This document shows positions 26,317-33,452 of a stretch of 40,897 nt of DNA, one piece after another. A program made the position numbers and the translations under genes. Position 1 is the first letter of the stretch. Each line of letters opens with the position of its first letter. The DNA lies in the NCBI GenBank assembly GCA_016932475.1, contig JAFGCU010000085.1:1-40897 (forward strand), read 5' to 3'. The notes below the pieces were generated by a model. It saw only the letters and a program-made list of their open reading frames with translations. It searched no databases and had not been told where the DNA came from. The DNA is from Anaerolineales bacterium. Its GTDB lineage: Bacteria > Chloroflexota > Anaerolineae > Anaerolineales > RBG-16-64-43.

Positions 26317-26927
26317 CCCATCGCCCGCGGCAGAAAGCGCCCGGTGCGTTCCCGGTAGGCGCGGTATTCCTCTCCAAACTGTCCGATCATCATTCGCTCT
26401 TCCTTCACCGTTACGCGGTAGAAGAAGGGAAGCGTCAGCGCCGCCAGCAGCAGGAGCGGCCAGGCGGCGGAGATCAGCGCCAGGCTGAAAAAGCACACCA
26501 TCAGCGCCGAATACATCGGATGCCGGATCCACCGGTATGGTCCGGCGGTAATCAAGGCATGCGCTTTGCGCAACTGCAGGACGGTGGACCAGTACTCGCG
26601 CAGCGTGTAATGGACCCAGATCAGGTAGAGCAGGCCGAATGCCCCCAACACCACGCCCAAACCACGCAGCCAAACCGGCAGCGGAAGGATCAGCCAATCC
26701 GGCTCTCCCGGGATGAAGGCGTACAGCCCGACCAAAGCCAGCAGGGCAAGGAATCCCAGCGGTCGGAGCAGGATGCTCCATGCGCCTTCCCGCTTGACGG
26801 CCTCCTTTTCGACCGACCAACTGCTTTGGCCCGCCCGGCGCACCATCCAGCCGAAGAATACCCGGATCGCTAAAAGCGCGATGAATTGCGCAAAAAAGAT
26901 TATTTTAAGAACCTGTGCGGAACCCAT
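26301..26927 (-). CDS. ICMT-type membrane methyltransferase 6
   Basis: A 208-aa polytopic membrane protein with helices near 6-27, 50-66, 75-105 and 140-165. The signature is TAGPYRWIRHPMYSAL, then VKEERMMIGQFGEEYRAY and TGRFLPRAMGP, a full match to the family. It shares the leader GGAGCAAC(G)ATG with two other array genes. Its last codons and stop lie inside the 28-bp palindrome, so the final residues GPDRS are contributed by that element. A gap of 83 bp precedes it. Confidence 0.88.
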   Translation of the reverse strand: MGSAQVLKIIFFAQFIALLAIRVFFGWMVRRAGQSSWSVEKEAVKREGAWSILLRPLGFLALLALVGLYAFIPGEPDWLILPLPVWLRGLGVVLGAFGLLYLIWVHYTLREYWSTVLQLRKAHALITAGPYRWIRHPMYSALMVCFFSLALISAAWPLLLLAALTLPFFYRVTVKEERMMIGQFGEEYRAYRERTGRFLPRAMGPDRS

Positions 26928-27010
26928 CGTTGCTCCATTTCAATTTCTTTGAGATTTTTGACAAGACGCCGCCCGGGAATGCAACGGGATCCTCCAGGCT
27001 GCCTGTATGG

Positions 27011-27580
27011 TTATGCCGTCTTCCCTTGCGCCGACATGTTATTCCCGGATCGCCGCCCGCCACCCGGCCGGATCATCGACAGGCCCGCCAGAATCAGACC
27101 GCCGCCAATAAAAGAGATCCACGCCTCCCAACCCAGGAAGCATTCCGCGAAGTGGAACCAGTAATCCTTGTATCCCGGCAGACCTTCCGTCCCGGGGATC
27201 ACCACGAAGGCGGGCTGGATCGTCACAAAGATGAGCCAGTCGAGGATCAACAGGTCCCATACGGCGAAGAAAAACAGGAGCAGCGCACTGTGCGTAAATG
27301 CCTGGAGGAAGGATAGATTTCCTCCGTTATCCCGCCGCAGCCGGCTGTTCGACCAAAGGATCATCCCGAACAGGATGACCGCGGACAGCGCGGCGGAGAT
27401 TACTTTCAAGCCTGCCTGCGCCCCGGCGGAACCCACGGCCGCCTGGATATCCGGCGGATAATCGCTGACCCACGTCACCGGATCAATATAGATGGAACCG
27501 TATATGACGATGGAGAGCAGCGCGCACATCATGGTTCCGTCGATGAGAATGCGCCGGAAAGATGTTTTCCATGCCGTCAT
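27011..27580 (-). CDS. Membrane protein of unknown function inside the array
   Basis: A 189-aa protein with about four transmembrane segments (near 15-32, 55-75, 93-120 and 150-170). It has a DxLxLDWLIF motif in helix 3 and a YKDYWFHFAE stretch between helices 3 and 4. I do not recognise the family. The polar C-terminus (about 171-189) is Gly/Arg rich. Its ATG overlaps the stop of array member 7 by four bases (ATGA), so it is co-translated with it and probably acts with it. The acidic and aromatic residues of the third loop could form a substrate or metal site, but this is speculation. Confidence 0.75.
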   Translation of the reverse strand: MTAWKTSFRRILIDGTMMCALLSIVIYGSIYIDPVTWVSDYPPDIQAAVGSAGAQAGLKVISAALSAVILFGMILWSNSRLRRDNGGNLSFLQAFTHSALLLFFFAVWDLLILDWLIFVTIQPAFVVIPGTEGLPGYKDYWFHFAECFLGWEAWISFIGGGLILAGLSMIRPGGGRRSGNNMSAQGKTA

Positions 27581-28167
27581 GCTGATTTGCCTTTCCGCTC
27601 CTTATTGAGAATCAGATATCGCCCGACCTTCTGCCGATACGCATCGAACGGCGCGCCGTGCTTCTCGGACAGGAAGCGTTCCTCCGCAAGCACAATCCGG
27701 TGATGGACGTATATCCCCGCCAGCCCGCAGGCGATATTCAGCGTATGGGGCACCGCCATCCAGGAGGCCAGCGTGATCAGATAAAACCCCAAATACATCG
27801 GATTCCGGCTGACCCGGAAAATCCCCGTCGTGTACAGGATATTGGATTCCTCGGAAAGGCCGAACCGGCTGTCGGCTCCCAGATGCAGGTACGAAAAAAA
27901 GAGCAGCGGCACCGCCGCTAGCAGCATCGCCGCCGAGACATATTCGAGCGCCGCGGGGACGGAGAAGGGGATTACTCCCACCCCCAGGGCCTGCGCGAAG
28001 AGAAAGCCCCACGAGATGCCCATGGCAAGCTTTCCCGCCGCGAACCACAACGGATGCATGGGGAGTCTGCCCAGCCGCTGGTTTCCCGCGAGCTTCTGGA
28101 TGGCATTGAAGCTCAGCATGAGGATTGCGAGTGCGATGGAGATGATCAAGATCGCGATGCGCGCCAT
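27577..28167 (-). CDS. ICMT-type membrane methyltransferase 7 (SRNP variant)
   Basis: A 196-aa polytopic membrane protein with helices near 4-22, 40-60, 72-95 and 125-150. The signature is TTGIFRVSRNPMYLGFYL, then LAEERFLSEKHGAPFDAY and GRYLIL. Asn replaces His in RHP, as in members 3 and 10. An LHLGADSRFGL motif before the signature is typical of the subgroup with a short N-terminal half. The start at 28167 follows AAAAGGA by nine bases; the longer frame upstream overlaps another gene. It is overlapped by the next gene through ATGA. Substrate is unknown. Confidence 0.87.
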   Translation of the reverse strand: MARIAILIISIALAILMLSFNAIQKLAGNQRLGRLPMHPLWFAAGKLAMGISWGFLFAQALGVGVIPFSVPAALEYVSAAMLLAAVPLLFFSYLHLGADSRFGLSEESNILYTTGIFRVSRNPMYLGFYLITLASWMAVPHTLNIACGLAGIYVHHRIVLAEERFLSEKHGAPFDAYRQKVGRYLILNKERKGKSA

Positions 28168-28186
28168 GAGAACATTTCCTTTTTTA

Positions 28187-28813
28187 TCATCCAGGGATGG
28201 ACGGCTTGACTGCCACCCGGCAGCTAACCTTTTTACCCAGCGCGAACGGCTGGATTTCATGCCGCATGATGATGAGGCCGGCTTCCTCAAGATGCGAGGG
28301 ATAGAGCGTATAGTCCCCCTTGGCCAGCCTGCGCTGCAGGGCGTTGGCCGCCCGCGGGCCGAATTCGGCGGAAATGTAGCGCCCGCCCGGCGCGAGCACC
28401 CGCGCCACCTCGCCGACGGCCCGGCGCTTCTCTTCGAGATCGAGATGGTGGAACAGGATGCTGGTGATCACCACGTTGAAAAATGCATCCGGGTAGGGCA
28501 GCGCGGTGATCGAACCGACTCGAAAGGCCACCGCCAAGCCCCCCCCCTCCGCGCTCTTGCGTGCGGCGGGGATCATCTTGGGCGAGATGTCGACTCCGTA
28601 CATCGCGCAGCCTGGATACCGCTGCGCGATGCGCAGCGCCGTCAACCCCGTACCGCAGCCTGCATCGAGCACTCGCTCGCCGTTTTTCGGAGCGGCCAGC
28701 TCCAGCACGCGCCCGCGGAACGCCTCGTGCGCCTTGCCGATGAATGCGCCGAACAGCCGGTCGTAGACGGGGGTCAGCGCGTCGGTGAAATCCGTAAAGC
28801 GGTGCCGGTACAT
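28187..28813 (-). CDS. UbiE/Erg6-type class I SAM methyltransferase D
   Basis: A 208-aa soluble methyltransferase. Motif I is VLDAGCGTGLTAL (48-60), motif II region YGVDISPKMI, the strand-4 region FNVVITSILFHHL and the turn LAPGGRYISAEFG. The layout matches the UbiE/COQ5 and Erg6 group, which methylates quinone precursors, lipids and natural products. The ATG has GAGG ten bases upstream (leader GAGGCAACAACCATG). It lies 11 bp after array member 8 and 19 bp before member 7, in the same transcript. A quinone or lipid substrate is a guess from subgroup resemblance only. Confidence 0.9.
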   Translation of the reverse strand: MYRHRFTDFTDALTPVYDRLFGAFIGKAHEAFRGRVLELAAPKNGERVLDAGCGTGLTALRIAQRYPGCAMYGVDISPKMIPAARKSAEGGGLAVAFRVGSITALPYPDAFFNVVITSILFHHLDLEEKRRAVGEVARVLAPGGRYISAEFGPRAANALQRRLAKGDYTLYPSHLEEAGLIIMRHEIQPFALGKKVSCRVAVKPSIPG

Positions 28814-28824
28814 GGTTGTTGCCT

Positions 28825-29454
28825 CTACAACAGTTGCGACGCAAGCGGGATGGCGGCCAGGACCGCCGCCAGCAGGATCCACACCCAAAGCGGGCCGAAC
28901 ATCCGGGTCCGCTTCCGGTATTCCTCGTATTGGACGGCGAACCGCACCCCGACGTCGCAGCGTTCCTCCAGGAAAGCCTCCGCGGCGTTCAGCAGAAAGA
29001 CCGCCGGGATCATCAGCAGGCCGTCCCACGTTCCCAGGACGAGCGCCAGCCCCAGGCTCCACCAGATGATGGCGGCATAGATCGGGTGGCGGAAATATCC
29101 ATACAACCCGGAGGTCAACAACCCCGCTTTGACATCCTCTCCGCCCAGCGCCTTTCTCTGCCGGACCGCGGCGAACCAGATGTAGACGGATATTCCGATA
29201 AGGATCAACCCAATCGCGGAGTATCCGATCCGCACCGCCGCTTGCGAGAAGAAGGTCGGCTCCGGAAAGACGTCCGGGTCCGAAGGCAGCCCGGCCAGGA
29301 GGAAGCAAAGCAGGCAATACACGATCACCACAGCCAGGTTGGCCGTCCTGTTTGCAAACAGCCCGGGTAATTTTTTCCGGTTGGACATGAAAAAACCCAT
29401 CGCGGCCACTATCAGAACAAACACCGCCAGAAGAATTAATCGCACGCCCCACAC
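28825..29454 (-). CDS. ICMT-type membrane methyltransferase 8
   Basis: A 209-aa polytopic membrane protein read from a GTG start with GGAGG five bases upstream. Helices lie near 5-22, 35-53, 75-95, 130-160 and 190-207. The signature is TSGLYGYFRHPIYAAIIWW, then AFLEERCDVGVRFAVQYEEY. Here the second motif has an insertion before the Y-x-x-Y, and the end RMFGPLW is followed by an extra C-terminal helix, absent from the other members. It sits 11 bp before methyltransferase D. The open frame extends upstream of the GTG but lacks a better ribosome site. Confidence 0.84.
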   Translation of the reverse strand: MWGVRLILLAVFVLIVAAMGFFMSNRKKLPGLFANRTANLAVVIVYCLLCFLLAGLPSDPDVFPEPTFFSQAAVRIGYSAIGLILIGISVYIWFAAVRQRKALGGEDVKAGLLTSGLYGYFRHPIYAAIIWWSLGLALVLGTWDGLLMIPAVFLLNAAEAFLEERCDVGVRFAVQYEEYRKRTRMFGPLWVWILLAAVLAAIPLASQLL

Positions 29455-29530
29455 ATCAACCTCCGATTGGTTTATTAATTTTTTTTCCGGGGACGCGCGT
29501 GCCGTGCGGCGCCCGCGTCGAACGAATATC

Positions 29531-30136
29531 CTACACTCCCGGCCGCATCCGCGGCAGCAATCTTCCGGTCCGCTGCCGGTAGGCGGTGTACTCACCGCCG
29601 AATAGATCCATCAGGATCTGCTCCTCCTTCGGCATGCGCATCCAGGCCATGACGGAAAAGCCGATGAAGGGGACGAATGCCAGCACCCAATTGCCGGCCG
29701 TCAATCCCCCGCCGAGGTACAGGAGCAGGTAGGCCAGGTAGATCGGATGCCGGATGAGGCGGTACGGCCCGGATTGCACGAGCGCGTGCCTTTCCTTCGA
29801 GCCGACAAACGAAGAGAAGGAAAGCCCGAGGTGGTAGTGCGCCGTTCCCAGAACGACGATACCCGCGGCCAGCAGAACCACGCCGCCCCAGCGTACGATC
29901 ATCGGAAACGGCAGGGCATAGGCGAAGGCGAAAGCGCCGGGAAAGAATATGTATTCGGCTCCGAATACGAGGTTGATGATCGCCGCGGTCCCGCCGAACG
30001 CCAGGCTGACCGCATTTTCCCTGAAAGTGAACTTCGAGGAATCGCGGCTGATTTTCGTTTGGAAATAGGCGCGGATGACGCCGATGAAGACGACGGACAG
30101 GATCAGGATCAGCCGGAAAATCGAATCGGTATTCAT
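29531..30136 (-). CDS. ICMT-type membrane methyltransferase 9
   Basis: A 201-aa polytopic membrane protein with helices near 6-25, 45-75, 82-100 and 130-160. The signature is QSGPYRLIRHPIYLAYLL, then PKEEQILMDLFGGEYTAY and TGRLLPRM, a full match. A YHLGLSFSS segment before the signature resembles the corresponding part of PEMT-like proteins. The leader GGAGCAACCATG is the same as that of methyltransferase B and nearly that of member 6. It follows member 10 by 16 bp. Substrate is unknown. Confidence 0.88.
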   Translation of the reverse strand: MNTDSIFRLILILSVVFIGVIRAYFQTKISRDSSKFTFRENAVSLAFGGTAAIINLVFGAEYIFFPGAFAFAYALPFPMIVRWGGVVLLAAGIVVLGTAHYHLGLSFSSFVGSKERHALVQSGPYRLIRHPIYLAYLLLYLGGGLTAGNWVLAFVPFIGFSVMAWMRMPKEEQILMDLFGGEYTAYRQRTGRLLPRMRPGV

Positions 30137-30152
30137 GGTTGCTCCCGAAAAA

Positions 30153-30599
30153 TTAAATCCAGCGGCGGACGCGGGACCGGTAATCCCGCCAGGCCGGCCC
30201 GAACCGGTCCGCCAGCATCTGTTCTTCGACGGCGATGTACAGCCGGTTGACCAGCAGGACGAACGCCGGCACAACGGCCCACGGTGTCAGCGTCCCCAGC
30301 AAGGCGGCGACTCCGGCCAGGGTCAGGGCGAATCCCAGGTACATCGGGTTGCGGCTGAGGCGGTAGACGCCGCCGGTGATCAGCGCCGAAGACACTTCAA
30401 ACGGCTTGACCGTCGTTCCGGCCTTGTGGAAGGCGCCGTCGGCGGTCAGGTTGACCGCGATGCCGCATCCCAGCGGGATCAGCCCGAGAAGGTTCCACGG
30501 CGGGGGGATGAGCGTCTTCAGCGGCAGGAGGAAATGCCACACCAGCATCACCGCCAGGCAGATCAGGGTGACGCCCATCGGCAAGATTTGGTTTTTCAC
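30153..30599 (-). CDS. ICMT-type membrane methyltransferase 10 (short, SRNP variant)
   Basis: The shortest member, 148 aa, with helices near 6-24, 31-50 and 90-112. The signature is TGGVYRLSRNPMYLGFAL, then AVEEQMLADRFGPAWRDY and VRRWI. It corresponds to the minimal PEMT/ICMT core, like many small isoprenylcysteine carboxyl methyltransferase homologues. The start is a GTG with GGAG eight bases upstream, and it overlaps the stop of the preceding CPBP-like gene (GTGA), so the two are translationally coupled. Array members 3, 7 and 10 share the Asn variant and may form a subgroup. Confidence 0.85.
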   Translation of the reverse strand: MKNQILPMGVTLICLAVMLVWHFLLPLKTLIPPPWNLLGLIPLGCGIAVNLTADGAFHKAGTTVKPFEVSSALITGGVYRLSRNPMYLGFALTLAGVAALLGTLTPWAVVPAFVLLVNRLYIAVEEQMLADRFGPAWRDYRSRVRRWI

Positions 30600-31417
30600 T
30601 GCGCGTTCTCCGTGTGCGAGATCTTGGTCTGCAGCCACCACGCCGCGCGGTACGGCCGATTGCGGCGGCGCAGGTGGAAGACGATCATGTAGGCGAAGAA
30701 GCCGGCCAGGATGACCGCGGCGATGATCAGCATTTCGTCCACCCGGTTGAACAGGGTGCCGTTCACCGCCAAACCCACGCTTCCCACGACGGTATGGATC
30801 AGGGCCGACAGAATCAGATTCTCCGTCCACAGGTACAGCAACAGGTTGGCGGTGAACGAGGCGAACAGGAGGACCTGAAGCAGGGGCGTCAGGCCCGCCG
30901 GGAAATAGTAGAAGCCCGCGAGGTGATACAGCGCGAACAGCGCGGCGGTGCACGCCACTCCGCCGATCAGGCCGCAAGTATTCCGCAGCACCGGCAGCAG
31001 CAGGACCGCGAAAAGCGCGTAATACGAGGCGTGAAAGAGACCGGACGAGATGAAATGGATCAGAAAATCCGCGGCCGGAATCCCCATCGTAAGGAGTTGC
31101 GTGATCGACTGCTGCTGGGTGAGGAAAACATACAGGGCGGCGACGGCCACGCCCGCACGCCAGTTCTTCCCGCGCGGCCAGAAGGAATATTCCAGATCCC
31201 ACCGCCGGGCCAGCCACAACGGCAGGCCGATGCAGAAAACCGGAAAAACCAGGAACCCGAGGATCATCCCGGCGATCGGTTCCATTGTTTCCAGCGTCGC
31301 GTCCCGCTCACCGATGTAGTTAATGTAGTTGGCGGCCAGGAACAGCAGGGTGAACCCCGCATACACAGCCAAGGCGATCGCCAGTGGATGGCGCTTCATT
31401 TTCATGAGGTTTTCCAT
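30596..31417 (-). CDS. CPBP-like polytopic membrane protein, first catalytic motif not seen
   Basis: A 273-aa protein with about eight transmembrane segments. The C-terminal half (SGLFHASYYALFAVLLLPVL, ALFALYHLAGFYY, TENLILSALIHTVVG) follows the layout of CPBP/Rce1-type intramembrane proteases. H-x-x-A-type helices and the late H in LIHTVVGS are present. The EExxxR motif expected in the first core helix is not visible; SGLFHASYY stands in its place, so proteolysis is doubtful. Notably, eukaryotic Rce1 cleaves the same prenylated proteins that ICMT methylates. The gene opens the run and overlaps member 10 by GTGA. The start is uncertain: ATG 31417 is used; ATG 31405 and TTG 31423 are alternatives. 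Confidence 0.65.
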   Translation of the reverse strand: MENLMKMKRHPLAIALAVYAGFTLLFLAANYINYIGERDATLETMEPIAGMILGFLVFPVFCIGLPLWLARRWDLEYSFWPRGKNWRAGVAVAALYVFLTQQQSITQLLTMGIPAADFLIHFISSGLFHASYYALFAVLLLPVLRNTCGLIGGVACTAALFALYHLAGFYYFPAGLTPLLQVLLFASFTANLLLYLWTENLILSALIHTVVGSVGLAVNGTLFNRVDEMLIIAAVILAGFFAYMIVFHLRRRNRPYRAAWWLQTKISHTENAQ

Positions 31418-31427
31418 TTCCAAAGCA

Positions 31428-32753
31428 TTATTTTTCGCCGTTTCCGGCTTCGAACTTCGGATTATTGTTCGTTTGTGACGGATGGTAAACCAGCGAGCGG
31501 CTCATCGTCCGGCGCACGGGCAGGGTTTGCATCCACAGCCTGCGCCTGCCCGCCGGGGAAAGGCGGAGGGAACCGTTTTCTTCCGTCAGCCAGCCCTTGG
31601 CGAACAAGTCGTCCGCCGCCTGTGCGATCTGTTCCTCGTTCTGATCCCGATCGCCTGTCCCGATTTCCCGCAGGACGGGGAATTTTTCGAAGGCCAGCGC
31701 GCGGGCGGCTTCCTCCAGCAGGCCGGCGCCGGTCACCGCCCGGCGGCTGTCCACGAGGTACAGCATCCAATCCCTCAGCTGCGTTTTGCGGAATTCACGG
31801 TACTTCCGGAAAAATTTTTCCGAGTAGCCGGAAAGATCGGCTTCGCCGCTTTCCCAAGACCGGATCAGCCCGACCGCCTGCTCGATCCCGCTGCGCAGGA
31901 TCAACGCCGCGACCAGCACCCCGACGATCGCATCCAACAGCGGGAACCGCAGCAGGGCGGCGATCAATCCGGCGGTGACGCCCACCGCGACCAGGACGTG
32001 ATTGCGCGAGTCGACCGATTGTGTGATCAACGTCAGGCTTCCATTTTGCAGCCCGGCGTAGCGCTGGTAGAGCCCCAGAAAAAGGCAGACCAAAGCCGAA
32101 ACGAGGACCGCCAGGAAAGCGGTCAGATCCGCATCCGGTTGGTGGGGGATGAAAAGACGCCGTGTCGATTCGAAAAGCGTCAGCCCGCCGGTGACCAGCA
32201 TCAGGATCACCAGAAATACATTCGCGGCCCGTTCCTTCTTGAATCGCACTCCGAAGTACACCAGGATGCTGGAAAAACCGTCGAGCAGCGTGTCGATCGA
32301 ATCGTTGAGCAATCCGGCGCTGCCGGAAAGGATGGCGGCCGGGAGTTTGATCGCCGCCAGAGCGAGGTGGACCACGACCGTGATCCGCGAGACCGCTTCC
32401 GGGCGGATCAGGCCCGAAGCCAGCGCCACCGCCCGGCGGATGCCCTTCAGGCGGTTGTTCGCCTGGTCCCGCCCGAGGGTGGTAAGCGCAAATCGATCTT
32501 TCTCGCGGAGGACTTGTCCCTCGGAGATCAACCGGTCCAGATCATGCGCCAATTCCTGCTCGAAGGGCTGTTCGTCCTCCGCGGTCATGCGGTAGATCGG
32601 CGAGAAAATGCCGAACCGGCGCGGGAGGGCGTAGAAATGCTCCTTGATCTCCGGCAGCGTTTGGGCCGAGTCGGAGAGCGCCATCAGGATCATGTCGCGG
32701 TTGTCGTGCCGGCGGCGCCGCCCGCCGGGACCGCGGTGTGTTTTCCCGCTCAT
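31428..32753 (-). CDS. CDF-type metal efflux transporter flanked by winged-helix-like segments
   Basis: A 441-aa protein. Residues 20-100 form a PadR/winged-helix-like segment (RDMILMALSDSAQTLPEIKEH ... LISEGQVLREKDRFALTTLG). Residues about 122-300 are a cation diffusion facilitator core with six helices: helix 2 carries N150-D151-x2-D154-x3-D158 (GLLNDSIDTLLDG), and helix 5 carries D249 and H252 (SVDSRNHVLVAVGV). The usual cytoplasmic CDF C-terminal ferredoxin-like domain is missing. Instead, about 380-425 again looks like a winged helix (AQAADDLFAKGWLTEENGSLRLSPAGRRRL). The ATG overlaps the stop of fur (ATGA), and the promoter has a Fur box, so iron or manganese efflux under Fur control is likely. 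It is an unusual architecture for a CDF protein. Confidence 0.82.
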   Translation of the reverse strand: MSGKTHRGPGGRRRRHDNRDMILMALSDSAQTLPEIKEHFYALPRRFGIFSPIYRMTAEDEQPFEQELAHDLDRLISEGQVLREKDRFALTTLGRDQANNRLKGIRRAVALASGLIRPEAVSRITVVVHLALAAIKLPAAILSGSAGLLNDSIDTLLDGFSSILVYFGVRFKKERAANVFLVILMLVTGGLTLFESTRRLFIPHQPDADLTAFLAVLVSALVCLFLGLYQRYAGLQNGSLTLITQSVDSRNHVLVAVGVTAGLIAALLRFPLLDAIVGVLVAALILRSGIEQAVGLIRSWESGEADLSGYSEKFFRKYREFRKTQLRDWMLYLVDSRRAVTGAGLLEEAARALAFEKFPVLREIGTGDRDQNEEQIAQAADDLFAKGWLTEENGSLRLSPAGRRRLWMQTLPVRRTMSRSLVYHPSQTNNNPKFEAGNGEK

Positions 32754-33202
32754 GGTTTTTCCGCGCACTCCGATCCGGCCGGCCGGCAATGACGGCAATA
32801 CCCGCTGAAGTGCAGGTGAATATCCGTCACCAGCAGACCTTTCTTCTCGCACAAGGATTGAGTCGTCCGCAGAATCTGCGGCGATACGAATTCGACGACC
32901 TTGCCGCACTTGAGGCAGGTGAAGTGAAAATGCGGTTTGGTCTTGTCGACCGCCTCGAAATGACCGTGACCCTCGCCCAGGTTGTGCTCTTCCGCAAGCC
33001 CAAGCTGCTTCAGGAGGGCCAGGGTGCGGTAGACGGTGGCGAAACCGATTCGCGGATCACGTTCCTTCGCCTTGGCGTACACCATCTCCGCATCCGGATG
33101 GCCGCGGCTGCTCTCCAAGACTTCAAGAATCAGCTGGCGCTGACGGGTAAGTTTCATGCCCCGGAGGCGGATTGCGCTGGCAAAGCTTTCGTTGGATCTC
33201 AT
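32750..33202 (-). CDS. fur: Ferric uptake regulator family protein (Fur)
   Basis: A 150-aa metal-responsive repressor with the N-terminal winged helix (about 15-85, LTRQRQLILEVLESSRGHPDAE ... GFATVYRTLALLKQLGL) and the C-terminal dimerisation domain. The metal site HFHFTCLKCGKVVEF and the second CxxC (CRHC near residue 137) make a structural zinc site. All the usual ligands are present, so it should be functional. Fur, Zur or PerR cannot be separated with certainty, but the operator type (7-1-7 Fur box in its own promoter) favours Fur. GGGAGGG lies about eight bases before the ATG. Its stop overlaps the start of the CDF transporter, so regulator and transporter form one autoregulated operon. 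Confidence 0.92.
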   Translation of the reverse strand: MRSNESFASAIRLRGMKLTRQRQLILEVLESSRGHPDAEMVYAKAKERDPRIGFATVYRTLALLKQLGLAEEHNLGEGHGHFEAVDKTKPHFHFTCLKCGKVVEFVSPQILRTTQSLCEKKGLLVTDIHLHFSGYCRHCRPAGSECAEKP

Positions 33203-33294
33203 CTCGATACCCTCCCTGTATTGGAGTGAAAACCGGAAGGCAACGTCCGAACGGGTGGGATGGACCGTGTCTCCGACGCCAATTGATAATCGGA

Positions 33295-33324
33295 TATCTA
33301 AATGATAGTGATTATCAATATCAA
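33295..33324 (-). promoter_or_regulatory. fur-CDF promoter with embedded Fur box
   Basis: On the minus strand TTGATA (33324-33319) and TAGATA (33300-33295) are spaced by 18 bases. The Fur box occupies exactly this spacer: AATGATAGTGATTATCAA at 33301-33318, identical to 10624-10641. Fur binding here would block RNA polymerase, so the operon should be autorepressed by metal-loaded Fur. Confidence 0.85.
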
Positions 33325-33452
33325 ATAATAGACCGCCTTGGACGGGATGTCAAGGGCCAAATGGGAGCTTTCGGGCGGACGGGGAGGCGGAGACGGGAAG
33401 CTCGAGCTTCTTTCTGATCCGGTGATGCGGGAGCGGTTTATCGCGGCTGTTT

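Noticed and set aside
15741-31417. Conventional biosynthetic gene cluster
   Set aside because: No polyketide synthase, peptide synthetase, terpene synthase, RiPP precursor or glycosyltransferase is visible. Methyltransferases dominate without a scaffold-forming enzyme.
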